64,000 nt of DNA from Lingula anatina (taxonomy: Eukaryota > Brachiopoda > Lingulata > Lingulida > Lingulidae). Positions 46,390 through 59,444 of the stretch are shown here, in pieces. The stretch's first letter is position 1. The number at the start of each line of letters is the position of its first letter. Where the stretch lies: the NCBI RefSeq assembly GCF_001039355.2, contig NW_019775818.1:1-64000 (forward strand), written 5' to 3'. The notes under the pieces were generated by a model. It saw nothing but the letters and a program-made list of their open reading frames with translations, was not told where the DNA came from and made no database searches. Both the position numbers and the translations under genes were made by a program.

Positions 46390-49300
46390 TTACACGGCAC
46401 CTGCAATATAATAAGGTATGATAGTTTAACCGAATATATATCATAATAAACTTATTGATGTGTTAGACCTGGGGCTAGATAGGTATGGTAGCAAAAGACC
46501 GCGAAGAATGGCGTGCCCGTGTCGCGACCCTAGTTCCCAACAGGGAACATGGGATACGTAAGTAATATACTAAGTGAACAAAAAAGCTAATAATAAACCG
46601 AAAAAAATAATTCTGAAGAATGATACAGACAATTAACTCATAGTTATAATTATCTTACTCAAACCAATTATGAGTAAACGGCTTTTTCCATATGTACCGT
46701 GAAGATACTGAGAATAAACCTATGCTGTCATACCTCTTTCTATTTCCCTTTTGCAGCCTTGTGTTATAAAACAAGCACATATAAAGACAAACAACGTGTG
46801 TTAGACCATGGTGCAGGGATATGTTTGAAGCAAAATGTTAATCACATTTGTATTGCCTGATCTTATTTTTGATTATTCATTTTCATACCCATTGAAACTA
46901 GACTGTTTTAACCTACTGAAATTAGAATAAAAAATATTAGGGCACGGACATCAAGTATCTGCATTTAGATGCTCAACAGAAGTACATGATGTAGAGTTCT
47001 CTCACGCTTTCTACAAATCACAATGTTCAATAGATAAAGTAACATGGATAGCAACTTTAGGTCACAAGAAAGCCTCGTTAAAAACGTTAAAACGGTTTCT
47101 CAAGGATTTTGGATAGGGTATGCCTTGGCGGTTACTGGAAATTTGATGAAGTTATCAAGTTTTTTTCCTTTTTTTTGCTAAATGAAGGTCTTACACACTT
47201 TGTTTGTTTTTAATTTTAAGACCTTCAATGACATTTAAGATACGCAATGTCTATCTTATCAATGTTTATCTTATCAGTAATTAGTGGCATCGTAAGACCG
47301 ACGACCACTTACACCTTACCACAACTCGGCGGACACCTTCCGAAAATTCTTCGAAAATTCTGGGTTTCCAGAGCACGTTTGGATTTCTTCAGGGAAGATC
47401 TCTCTGCAAGTGGTACTCTGATAGGAAAGAAATAATCTTGAGTTATAACTTAATATTGGACCGTCTTGTGCCAACACTTGTATTATTAATGCTTACATAA
47501 GTATATGCATGTATTTAAAATAGGATTATCAAGACGCTTTTCTTTTGGGGCGGTATGTACTATGTACTATGTAAAGTTTGAGTTAAAATTGATACATGTA
47601 TATTGTATATCGCAGGCTTTGCAATTTCTTTGTGGATCTGGGTTAAACTTTGCATTCTGAATGACTGATCGAAAGGCATTAAGTGCGTAATCATGTGGTT
47701 GTCGATTATCTTTATGGGGATCCAGAATTTCACCGAGTATTGTACAACTTCCATCCATCCATGTGTGTCCTCTCTTCTGAGGTTGACGTGAAATGGCCTC
47801 TTTCATTGCACTCTTCCATTGATTTACTTGTCCAACTTTTGATGGCATCCATCCATGTTAGTTTTTGTCTCCCTCTCCTGTGTGTTCCTTGGACCTTTCC
47901 CATCTGCTTGCAGATGGTTTCATGCCTGGCTACGTGAACAAAGTATTGCAGTTTAATGCACTGTATACAACTTAGACCTTGTAATGTAAGGTAAAGACAG
48001 AACACTTACCTTTCCATCCTCTGGTTGTCAACCGCACGTTTGATGACATTCATGATGATATCCTCGGTAATATCTGGACGTCCTCTGAGGAAGAAAGCAA
48101 AATAATTGTTTAAATTTACGAATAATGTGACACCATGCAGTTACGACCGTCTAACGGACAACCAACGGAGCATTACATTTTTAAACATAAAAAAATGTAA
48201 ACAAATTTTTTTCAGAACAAAAAGAGGGCAAATCGTTTCTAGCTTTATATGCTCTTCTTACGATGACATACATATATATATATATATACGAGTCGTATAC
48301 ACAAACGTTTAATAAAAATAAAATAAGAAAATTAAAAAATTAATAGAAACAGCTATAACCAAATGAACATTTTGCTTATAAACAACTAACTAGATAGATG
48401 AATGAATGAAGAAAGAACATCGATTGTTCTATTTACACACGAAATGAACCATTTTTGAAATTAAATTTAAAAAATGATACCCTTCAAGTACTTTCAACGT
48501 TGTTAAGTAGGAATGAACAAATATAATTTCATTATGTCCAACAGTAAAATAAACTTCGTTAGAATTAAAATTCTTAATCGTTGGTCGAAATGTTTTGGGA
48601 ATACGGAAGTATGTCGACGTCAACATTCTATTGACGGATAAAGAAAAAGAGGGAAAACGTGCAAGCAAATATAATGATAAAGAATTAAAAAGACAATTAA
48701 AGCCAAAATGTTAGTGTGCCTCTGGATTCTCTTTGAATTACTTCCCCTCGTGGCCGCCGTTTCAAGCTATAACTTGTTGTACCTTGTTTCTTACTCTCAT
48801 TATATTTAAATATAAGATTGCTTTAATCTAATAACACACATCTGTCGAGTCAATACGGTAACGCACCCGTTTCAAGCTATATTTAAGAAAGACACTATAT
48901 ACAGGGTTGCGACTTAATATGGAATATTTTTTATCATTGTTATTTTTGAGTGCTGATTAAAATTTTTTGGGCTTGAGTCATTAAAAAAAGTATGTCACTG
49001 AGTGATAATAACATCCAGTCTTCTGTTGTGAGATACTTTGGTCAATAATATCAAATCTGACATAAGATGCCGTTCAAAAGAAAGGAACACCCCCAGAACA
49101 CCATATCAACAGTTTAATGTCAGTATAAAGATATTAAAGAAAATGATAGCCTCCGGACAGTGATATGTTACACAAGTAGTATATGTGCTCCAAACTCTTA
49201 GTATTTCCTTGGAGGACTCTGGGGACCTGTTATGTAATTATGACGTAACAATGCATAATCATTTTGTTCATTGCCAATGGGGACCTGTTATGGAATTATG

Positions 49301-51145
49301 ACGTGACCAACATCGATTACGTAATATTACATAATATTATGTAATGTTACGTAATGTCATGTAGTGGTGATTACATTACGTTACGATGCATTGATACACT
49401 GCCCTTGCTTGGATTGTGGCATCTGAGGGGGTTTGATGACATTATCTGCACCCAATGACCACTGGGCTGTTGGTGTAAACACAAAGGGCGTGGGCTATAG
49501 CGTATGTTTGAATGGGGAGTGTGCGCAAGAATAACAACAACGTCTTAATAAAAGAGAACGAACAATGACCGTCCCGTAGACTTTGACAGCACTGGCCGTC
49601 GTTTGTTTAAACTAAACGTGTAAAACCTCTCTTGTCGGACCCCACGTCCCACCGTCTACATCAGTCAAATGTATGACAATTGACATTGAAACATCCAGAA
49701 AGTTCGTTTTTTCCTCTTGCGCATTCGTTATTATTAACCCCCCAAAAAATAAAGATGGCATCGTACTGTTCAAAGCGTCGCACAACGAGTAAATAAATAG
49801 GGGTTCGCTAACAGTCAGGTGAGACTACTGTAATTCACATAGCATACCCTGTGACACGTTTTTTAGAGTTTGGGTGGGGATATCATTCCACGCAGTGATA
49901 TTTGCCTGTCGCAGTTAATCACTATTTACCGACCGAGGACCATAGCTATTAATTCTGTGAATTACTTCCGCCCACAGATTTTCAATTGGGTTCATATCTG
50001 GAGAGTTTGCAGGCCAGGGCAGTTGCTGGACCTATTGGTTTTGAAGAAAAACAGTGATTCTGCGGCCTCGATGAGGGGTTGCGCAGTCGTCTTGGTACAC
50101 AAAGTTGTTCCTGAAGATGACTCTTACCAATCGAAGCATTGTTTGCTGTAGAATGTCTCTGTAGGAATCCTGGATGAGGTTGCCTCCTAGAAAAACCAAC
50201 TGGTTCTGGGCACCGACATGAAATGCTCCCCAAACAGAGACGTTACCACTCCCTGCTTTCACCCTAGGCAGTACGCAATCATCGTTTTATGCCCCTCGTA
50301 CACGTCGGTGGACACGGATTCGACGATCAACCCTAAAAAATCCATAGCTGGCCTCATCACTGAAAACGACGTGATTCCAGTGTTTTGGCTGCAAACACAC
50401 GTGGTCCCCAGCCCATTGCAGACGTCGCTGTAAATAATCTGCTGTTAACAGTGGTTTCCCTACCGGCCTTCGTGCAAAATAACCGGCTTGCAGTAATCTC
50501 TTGTTCACAAAAGACCTTGAAACGAGCTTTTGAATGACATTCTGCCTCTCTTTTCTGAGGACACTGGTTGTCTTTGTACGACCAGCACGGCGTCCTTTAA
50601 GGAGAATGCGATCCCGTCTTCTTGGTGTGATACGCGGACACCCTGGTCGAGCTATTGGAGTAGGTGCCCCTGTTTCAGCATTTCTTTGGAGGACTTCACA
50701 AACGGTTCCTGATAAATGTTGAATTACCTGGCAATGGCTGTCCGTTTCTGGCCATTTCCTCTGAGAGCAAGAATCCCATAGTAAGCTGCGTTGCTCAGCT
50801 GTCGAACCATATCTTCACTAAGGTACCTGTCAAGTTTCAGAGTGATCCCTTTGTTGCTTCTCTAAACACACTCCAAAGATTGACCAAACCCATGCGTTTT
50901 TACACAAGGGCAGAAATTGCCTAAAAGACCACCCCTCACATTTCTGAACACAGAACATGCAACTGCATGCATCAATTGTTTCGAGAGTTGTGTGGTACTT
51001 AGGTAACACACCTGGCTACACATGGAGTGACACCTCAGCTTTGGATTTAAAGTAGTTAGATAGAAATTTAATATTGTGTACAAAATTTACTCGCCAAAAA
51101 ATAATATTCATATAATATTCATAAATATATATGCATATTCATGCA

Positions 51146-51211
<66 letters not shown>

Positions 51212-53237
51212 AACTCATGCCTTCACAGTTGAAGCACTTAACCTATAAACACACTGTTTATATATACTTTACCATGTACAACATTACAATACTTAACAAA
51301 TATTGACTATTGACGTTAGATCAATAGTCAATATTTGTCTCACAAATACATAGTCAAATAACACAAAAAATACAGAGCTTGCAACTATGCATGCATGTAC
51401 CATTTAAAAGATATTTTCATTATTACTGTTTTTATTATTAACTGCCTTTTATGAGTGATCACAACAGCTGAAACGAGGCTTAAGCGTCCTGAACGCAGTG
51501 ACGTGACGCAGTTGTCCCCACCTGTGTGTTAAATGGGGCGAGCCCACATTCAAAACAATTAACATGCAGGTCGGATGAGGACGAACATGGTAGCCTTAAA
51601 AGACGGAAAGACTGAGCTGATAGGGTTTACATCAAGGTTTAAGATAAACAGTGAAAATACAACAAAATCTAGTATTTTTACACCATATCTTTATACATGT
51701 ACGTGGAATATCTGTGTGTCACTTTTGACACATCCATGTATGGAACTTTGGATAGACGGGTATCTGGAATTTGCAAATCAGCATTATTCACTCTGGCAAT
51801 TTAGAAAGATGCACAACTTACTGGACAAAAAAAAAGCATATCAGATATTAGTACATTCTTTCATTACATGTTAAATAGATTACTGTAATAGTCTCCTACA
51901 TGGTTTAACCAACCATTATCTGAACAAACTGCACTTATTTCAAAATTCTGTAACCAGGCTGATAACAAAAATAGGAATGAACAGTCTAGAACATGTAACA
52001 CCTTTATTGACGAAATATTATTGCCTTCTCATAAGACAGAGGGTTTTATTAAAAGTTCTATTTGTAATTTTAAAGCAGTTACAAAAACAAACCACTCTAT
52101 ATCTAATTTAGCCAAATCAGCAGGGACGGATTACTCTTAAACTTAAATTTTAGATTATTAATAAGCTATATATCTGTAGTATTATAACGAAGTTTGAACT
52201 GCTGTTTTAGCTCTCAACTTTATCATTTCAAATCTTTATTGTAATGTTTTGTTCCTTAGAATTGTTTTAAATTGTAATACATATATTTTACATATATCTA
52301 GCTATTTAAAACTATTGCAAGGTGCATTGAGATTTTAATGCAATATGCGCCATATAAGAACGCATATAAGAACTATTTTTATTATGGATGTCAAATAAAC
52401 TGATGCTCGGCACCATGTGAATCGTAAACCTTTTCATTAAGTTAGTGTAATGGGTGAAATATTCCATACCAGTGACAATCCAGTGGTGATAACTTGTAGT
52501 GGTCAAAGAAAACAGCAAGATATAAACCATGTAGTTTATTATTGAAGCTTAAATTCTAGTTTTCTGTTTAGATTACAGAGTTGATTAAATTTTTAATCTA
52601 ATACATTTCATTTTCATTTTAATTCATTTTAAATCTGTCAGTGAACGTCTCATATTGTCCAGTGTTCAAGCATTAATAATGCTAGTGTTGTTCAATGTCG
52701 ATAAATGTCTCCCCACCTTCATTATAGATAAGCACATATCAAAGTTGCTCTGTATGATTGTTATATCATAGCCTTTGAAAAGTGCTTATATAAAAATATC
52801 GTAATACTAGTGTTGTAGAAATAACTTACCTTGATAGTTCTTTCATGAGTCCCCTGTAAAGAAAAATATTGCGGATAAATCCCCCAGAATTTATACTGCG
52901 TAGTATGACTGCAGCTACCATTAATTGGGGAATAGGGAAACACGATGCTGGTGTACTCTCCACAAGAGGCCCTTCTAGCTGTCACAAATTTAGTTGATGG
53001 ATTTCGGCCATTTTGTGTCAGCTAGCTATATAAGACCCCTTATATACAGGAAGGTCGGTTAGCTTTAGGTGAAAACAGTTTTATCAGTTACAAATCCGAA
53101 ATGACTAAATAACCAATCGAATTAACATAAAAGCGGTATATTTAAAGTGCACATAACTATGGATAGAATAATTTTCTATAGACCTACCAAGCCTCAACAA
53201 AAGTTAGGATCATAAGCAGCAGCAGCGCGGTCTTCAT
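46390..53237 (-). CDS. Small secreted prepropeptide, copy B
   Basis: Exons in order: 53237-53188 (MKTALLLLMILTFVEA), 52853-52830, 48084-48010 and 47417-47309 (stop TAA), all phase 2, giving 85 residues. The signal peptide differs from copy A at one residue. Exon 2 is only 24 bp (42 in copy A, 33 in the plus-strand relative). Exon 3 encodes MNVIKR then AVDNQRMER; exon 4 encodes KKSKR then ALETQNFRRIFGRCPPSC and a short tail. A GTAAGG donor in exon 4 (exon end 47320) could splice to 46400, changing GKV to GAV (stop 46392-46390). The C-terminal peptide differs strongly from copy A while the prepro part is conserved, as in other rapidly diversifying secreted peptides. The function is unknown. Confidence 0.65.
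47751..47960 (-). mobile_element. 5'-truncated RTE-type LINE tail
   Basis: The minus strand reads LQYFVHVARHETI, GTHRRGRQKLTWMDAIKSW and RTHMDGW, the usual C-terminal end of RTE/Jockey-like polymerases, then a TGGA microsatellite tail. It is flanked by direct repeats TGTACAACTT (47741-47750) and TGTATACAACTT (47962-47973). Unit A has one copy of TGTACAACTT at 34485-34494, an empty site. Confidence 0.8.
48740..51215. mobile_element. Composite insertion in intron 2 of peptide gene B
   Basis: Present in unit B and absent between the matching flanks of unit A (near 35268). It contains a Tc1/mariner element and ends with an (AT)n microsatellite at about 51147-51208. I could not settle its exact ends. 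Confidence 0.55.
49860..50960 (-). pseudogene. Tc1/mariner transposase, decayed
   Basis: Minus-strand order: a helix-turn-helix-like segment (YYGILALRGNGQTAIARYL), then LLTADYLQRRLQWAGDH, HVVFSDEASYGFF (first catalytic Asp), GSGNVSVWGAFHV, NNFVYQDDCATPH (second Asp) and a degraded PIGPATAL end. Frames change between blocks, so it is inactive. It is a different family from the element at 27588. Confidence 0.8.
51570..52400 (+). mobile_element. Decayed LINE 3' part (CR1/L2-like), unit B
   Basis: Counterpart of 35640-36690: LKDGKTELIGF, VHSFITC, then a shorter tail ending GGTGCATTGAGATTTTAATG and GCGCCATATAAGAACGC. Internal deletions relative to unit A. Confidence 0.75.
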
Positions 53238-55798
53238 TATCGTGCTATATCGCATAATGTATACGTGTAATGTTATTTCTAAGGCGCAGTAAAGTGTATG
53301 CATAATTCAAGTCAGCCTCGAAAGCCCTGACGTCTAACCAGGCCAAGATATTCAGATACGTCACCACTTATTCAACACAACATTCGAAATATTTTTCCGA
53401 GTTAGGTACGACTTATTGATAATTTACCTACATAACTCTTTGACTAATAAGTGCCGGGTACCGGTACCTGTAAAACAGGAATAAGTGAGAAATGTCCTAT
53501 TATCCAGGGTCCCGATATTTCAGAAATCAGGGGTGCGTGAAATACCAAGTCCCGGACTCGGATACATGGTAAGTTTTGTATAATGTTTCAGACTTTAGGC
53601 AAGTCCAAGTAACCACTGATGTCCACATTTATTAACATTCAATTTTATCATGAACAACAAGAAGATTGTAGTTTTCCACCGCTTCAATAGCCCCACAAAC
53701 CAAAATCAGCACAAACACGTTCTTGTCTGATTTATTTTGTTAAAATGATTTCGTGCAGTTTTGTTTTGTTTTGTTTAAAAACATAACTTGACAACAACAA
53801 TCTGGAGTGTGTGAAGCGTTATTGTATATTTTGTTTTCTTCATTTTCTTTTCCATTTTGGAAAATACTAATAAACAGAATTAACAATGTAAAATGAGAGA
53901 GAGATAGGGGGAGAGAGATGGAGAACAAACAATATTGTTGAGCAGTTTATAACGATATTTAATTCCATATACACTTTATCAAACATTTAAATTTAAAAAA
54001 AAAGAACGAGTGTGAAGCTGTAAGATTCTGGTTTTCTCTACATAAACAATAGCACTACAAACGATGTGCATGATATCGTTATGGTGGAAATATCTTGAAA
54101 AAATATGAAAATAATATTATGACAAATCTGCATTTACTATTACTATTGCGCGAAATGCCTACGGTGACATGTGCTTCAGGCTTGTGGATTCTTCATTTCA
54201 TAACTATTTGAATATATCTGAGCAGAGCTTAAAATGCGTTTATTCCTAAATCCTATTGCCGATAGGTAAATATTCCTCCTTTCTGTCAATGTTCATTATG
54301 TCAGAATGTTTCTCGTTTTTCTTCAGCTTTCGAGCACTGGCACTCTCAAACTTCCCTCTACCGTCTGTGCTGTCATCAGTTGGCCCAGCTACCACGTGGG
54401 TTTTTTCTTAGATACGTTTTCTGGTCTTCTGATTTTTTTTCGCTCGGTACGCTTTCGTCTCCCTATGTTGACTGCTCACATCCGTAAGACTCATGACAGG
54501 CAGCGCCGGTGACTGCATTGTTTAGGTGTCTGCGTATCACGTGACACAACAGTAGCTCCACCCATTCCATAGCAACTAGGGTGGAGTCAACCAACAGTAT
54601 TCGCTGTGGTTAACAACTGAAAAAATGTAATATTTTCGAGGGAATTTTTATTGTTTTTAATAAGCAGAATTGTAAATAAAAAATAACAATAATATGCACG
54701 AAAAATTCTTTTTATTGACGATAATAAAGGGTTATAATATCCTTAAGACTATTTCCTTCATGCTTAAGACCATGTTAGAGCAAGTCTGATCTGAAAATGA
54801 AGATTAACACCATTCCAGAGTCACTTGTGAGTGCCATTAAAGACCTGAACTAGTAACATTTTATGTATTTCCACACAAATAATAGTACTAGTGTTTGTGC
54901 TGTTTTAACTGAAAAGTATAATGCAATGTTATTTTATGCACTATAATCATTATTTACATTTTTGTATTTTCAGTGTGTGAATTTAAACTTTCATGGACCT
55001 AAATTTATATTCCATTTGTCCTTGTCACCAGTTACGTATGATTAAAATTTGTTGATCATTGTGGTCTTAAGCATTGTTTATTATTGTTTCAAAACTGACA
55101 AAAGGACCGTTTTGTGTATCTTTATTTTGTTTTAATATCTTTACTGCATGATGCTCCAATGGTCGTGATAGTTGTACCACGGTTGCTAATTTTTATCGTA
55201 TAACAAAATACCAGATACATATTTGTCCCGTTTGTAGATTAATGAAATACTGCAAATGCACATTTACTCTTTGTGTGTGACAGGTCATTAGTTAGATGAC
55301 ACGCACAGTCTATTTATTCGTCCAAGGTAAGCAAAACAAACTGGGCGAACTTATATGTGCAGTAAGATTGTAAATGCATTGTTTTTCTTTTCCTCTTGTA
55401 ACTGACTTACACGTGATTTTTTTCTTTTTCTTTTGTTATCTTAAGGAAAGCATTTGCCTCCTTACAAATGTAAATTGAAGTTACCAAACTTTTTGTCTTC
55501 TTTAAATTTTGCCTTACTATTTGCCTTCTTATCTTTTTCTTGAATTAACTTCGTATGGGAACTTAATAGAGAAAAGTCGAAGTAACCAATTCACGATATT
55601 TTTCCGAGTGACTAATTACAAGCTAGATCGTCTGGCAGTTTCAGCAACTGCTTACTACGTGGTGACGTAACTATTGGGCTCGGCCTGATAAGCTGCGAAA
55701 TAGGTGTGAGGGTTATGTAAGCTGGCGTCACTTACCCAGCTACTAATACATTGTAACTGCAGTTTGGATACAGCATTGTCTTACGATACAACACGAAG
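53238..55798. other. Shared upstream region of the head-to-head peptide genes, unit B
   Basis: 2.56 kb between the start of gene B (minus) and the start of the plus-strand relative. It contains the broken ORF homologous to 41897-42135 (about 54250-54470) and no intact coding exon. Confidence 0.5.
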
Positions 55799-58700
55799 AT
55801 GAAGACCGCACTCGTACTGCTACTGGCATTTACGGTTGTTGAGGCTTGGTAGGTCTCTATGAAATACTCATACCTGCATTTTTTATAAACACTTCTCTTC
55901 TACTTCTACGTTTAAGTTCTTTTAAATGGTTATTCAGTCTTTTCAGATTTATAGTGAGAAAGATGTTCTAACCGTCTCCCTTATTTCACCATACTCGGGT
56001 GTCCTTAATCTTTCGAGAATTTTTCACCAATGTTTTCTGTTAACAGGTGGGGCCTGGACGAGACACTACAGGACGAAGAGTAAGTTGATAACAAAAAAAG
56101 AAAAAAGGATTTTAAAGGATTCTAAAGGTCCTAACCTTTCTAACGATTATATATTACAATCATGTAATATATTCTGAGGGTAAGAGGATCTATGGGTACA
56201 GTCGGTAATACATGTTTATTCTCGGTCATACGACTTGGTCTTCCCAGTAGTCTATGGGCCACTGTAGGCCCCATTCCCCTTAGTGATTTTCGTTCACTAT
56301 GTTTTTCTGATAGCTTTTATTTCCTGCTTGTTTGCAATTAAACTGGTGGTGGGTGTGAGTGCTGCAGCTGTTGCTATCTGTATGGTAACGTCTGGCATTA
56401 AAAATTGAGATTTCTGAGGCCAAAAATCTTTGATATTTCAAATGCATTAAATAAATGGATTTCAAAATAAAGTATAGTTTAAAAGCTACGCTACACTTCA
56501 CGATCCTCAAAAAATTCCAAGATGGCAGGCAAATTCAAGATGGAGGCCAATTTTAGCTGGTTTTTGAGTAGTTTAAATTATTTTTGATATTAGTGTGTTT
56601 TTTTTTTCAATTTTTAAGGAATCGGAATGTGAGATATGTTTTGACGTAACAGAATAGCAGAAAGTCTCTACTTTATATTTATAGTGTTTGTTTAAGGTGA
56701 AACCTTTTAAATTTGATGTAAAATCCTGAAATCTAAGATGGCTGCAACAAAATGTCTTTCATTATGGCCGCCAATATGCTTTTGCACACTTGCTAAAATT
56801 GATGTATTATATTATTCCAACAAAATATTAATTTTAATTATCTCAAACTAACTTAGTCCAGTTAGTGATTTTTATTTACTATAATTTTCTGGGAGCTTAG
56901 GTTCTAAACATTTATTTTCTGCTTGTTTGCCATTAAACCCTCGGTTGAATTGAGTATCAGAGCTGTTGCCATGGTAATATCTGGGGTTGGAAATTTATTT
57001 TTTAGAGACAAAAATAATTAAACATTTCAAATGCATCAAAATTCATGGAATTCAAAATCATTCCAGATGTGTGGTTTTAGAAATGTTATATATCATTAAA
57101 ATTTTCCAAGATGGCAGCAAGTGCAAGATGGTGACAAATTTTTGCTGAGTTTGGAATGATTTTTTTTTTAATATTTGTGTTTTGAATTAATTTCATAATT
57201 AATTATTTAAATGCAATGCGACATATGTTTTGATGTATAATAGCGGCAAAAAGTCTCTGCTTTCTGCATAAAGTGCTTGTTTAAGGTTCAACCTTTTGAT
57301 TTGTCGTAAAATCCTGGAATCCAAGATGGCTGCCACAAAACATGTCTTTAATAAACGGCTGTCCCAGCTGAAAAGATGCCACATTAATCATTCCAAATTA
57401 CATCCTTTATTACTTTATCTTGCCATTTTCAATGAAATATGTTCATTAGGTTATGTATTTAAGATTTGCTGCAACCTCTGAGACTTTGGGTTTTTAAAAA
57501 TGTAAGATGGTCTTCATCTATATGACTAAATGGAATAAAACATTTACATGTATATGCAATAATTCCTTTTCATACTGCTAGGGAAGTAAAATAATGTCCA
57601 CATTTTGGAAAAATCAATATGTCCACTAACTACAATTCAATAAATAATTTAAATTAATTTATATGATACTTTACATAAAATATAATTCTATAAAAATGCA
57701 AAATTACCATCAATATTTGCAAACCAGTTACCTTTCACTGAAAATCAGACTATTTTTTGCCCTTCAACTTGCCCAATAGGTGGAAGAGGGATCCAATAAT
57801 TTCAACCATCTGTGATAATCTACCAGTAGATTTTGGTAGACCAGCTTGAGTTAGTACAAATGTTCAAGTTTTTGGCTTCATATTATTCATTACATGAAAA
57901 GATAATAATAATAGCAAAATAATTAAATAATAAATAAAGATTGAAAGAAGGCAGTTTTGGAGAAAAAAACGTAGTCTACAATATTTGAAGTTAGAACAGC
58001 AATGTGAACCAAAAAAATCACCAAGGATTTGTTGGGGCCATTTTGGATTTCAAGTTTTTTGTTCTTAAAATGATAATTATAGGAGTAACAATAACTACAT
58101 GTATAACCAGTAAGTAAAAACCAAATACCATATAAATATCAAAATACTTAACATTTTTCGATCCCAATGCTATTTTTTGAAAGTTTCAACATAAGCTACT
58201 AACAGTAGGAACAGGTTAAAAAATCAGCTAAAATCGGCCGCCATCTTGAAATTGCCGCCACCATCTGAGATGATTAAAGAAAGTTTTTCCATCATAAATT
58301 ACCACAAAAATAAATGTGTTAGTATTTCAAATAAGTTAACATTGTTATTGAAATTAATATGTTTAAAATGTTTGATGTTTTCTTTGTCTCAGAAATGTCA
58401 GTTTCTAAACCCAGTGTCACTATGGCAATGGTCACACCCACCACCAGTCTAATGGAGAACAAGCAGAAAATGAAATTTTAGGACGTAAGCTATATATAAC
58501 AGTAAATGAAAGTCGCTAAATGGGGGTGGGTGGGTTGGATCAGCTTAATAAAATCGATCTAAGTAACGTTCTTTTGAAATATTCCATCAATTTAAGCCAG
58601 AGTGTATCATATATGATAGTATACAGAAGTATATTGACTCAAATGTATTCTTTTCCATATCAACTGTGAGTGACTAGCATGTACATGAAACTTAAGGCGA

Positions 58701-59444
58701 TTTCTTAGGTGAAATGTAAGTGACTTGCATTTATTATGGGTTTTATAAATGTGTCTTCAGTCAAGTCTTTGGATTTTGTTGACCATTGGCCGCCATCTTG
58801 GAAAAATTTGGGGATCGAAAAGCATAGTGAAATTCTTAGACTACACGTCTGGAATGATTTTGAATTCCATTTAGTTAATGCATTTGAAATATTTAAGATT
58901 TTTGGTTTCAGAAATTTCAATTTTAAACCCGTGCGTTACGGCTGCAGCACTCAAACCCATCACCAGTTTAATGGCAAATAAGCAGAAAATAAAAGCTTAA
59001 GACCTGAGCTATCAGAAAAACATAGTGAATGAAAATCACTAAAAGGGGGGCTGTTTCGGTATTTGGCCCATAGACTACAGCAATCACAGAACTTGCCATC
59101 GGAAATCAAGGTTAATTTTTCTTATGGTTTTCTTGCGACTAATATATATGAAGGTCAAACTGTCATCAAAAGGCGTTTTTCAAAGTCCATTTTAACCGTA
59201 AGACTAGTTAAGGCAGGTCACTTTACCATGCAATAGTATATGTAATAGTTTATATGCATCTTTGCAGAAGACAGGGTCAAGTAACGCCCTGTATAGGAGG
59301 TCCGTCTTGCGGTGGTATTGGAATCACTTCACTTCCTAACTCTAACAATCCCCCTTTTCTCTTCCTCAGAGGAGCACGACGTATTAGCGAGGGTATCGTC
59401 ATGAAAGTCATCAAACGTGCAGTTGACAACCAGGAGATGGAAAG
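55799..59444 (+). CDS. Small secreted prepropeptide, plus-strand relative (3' end not found)
   Basis: Exons 55799-55848 (signal peptide MKTALVLLLAFTVVEA), 56047-56079 (WGLDETLQDE) and 59370-59444 (ISEGIVMKVIKR then AVDNQEMER) join in phase 2 with GT-AG junctions, as in copies A and B. Exon 4 with the C-terminal peptide is not recognisable between 59445 and 64000, so the gene is incomplete here; it may continue beyond the window or be interrupted. Intron 2 holds a 2.8-kb fold-back element. Exon 3 lies outside the duplicated unit, which explains why the unit A counterpart lacks it. Confidence 0.6.
56247..59078. mobile_element. Fold-back element with nested inverted repeats (2.8 kb)
   Basis: The outer ends mirror each other: GTAGTCTATGGGCC at 56247 and GGCCCATAGACTAC ending 59078, followed inward by TTAGTGATTTTCGTTCACTA against its near complement. 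A second, inner pair lies at about 56865 and 58520. Each arm thus holds two tandem copies of a unit of about 590 bp, containing AAGATGGC motifs (56518, 56736, 57108, 57324) and GCCATCTTG on the right arm (58251, 58791). No transposase is seen. Confidence 0.7.

Larger units (their letters stand above)
44395..56170. repeat. Segmental duplication, unit B
   Basis: Direct tandem counterpart of 32620-44130. Private insertions include a LINE fragment (about 45110-46020), an RTE-type LINE tail (47751-47960), and a Tc1/mariner element within about 48740-51215. Confidence 0.85.

Noticed and set aside
49870-50151. 93-residue plus-strand ORF and neighbouring plus ORFs at 50218-50924
   Set aside because: Antisense shadows of the decayed Tc1/mariner transposase on the minus strand.
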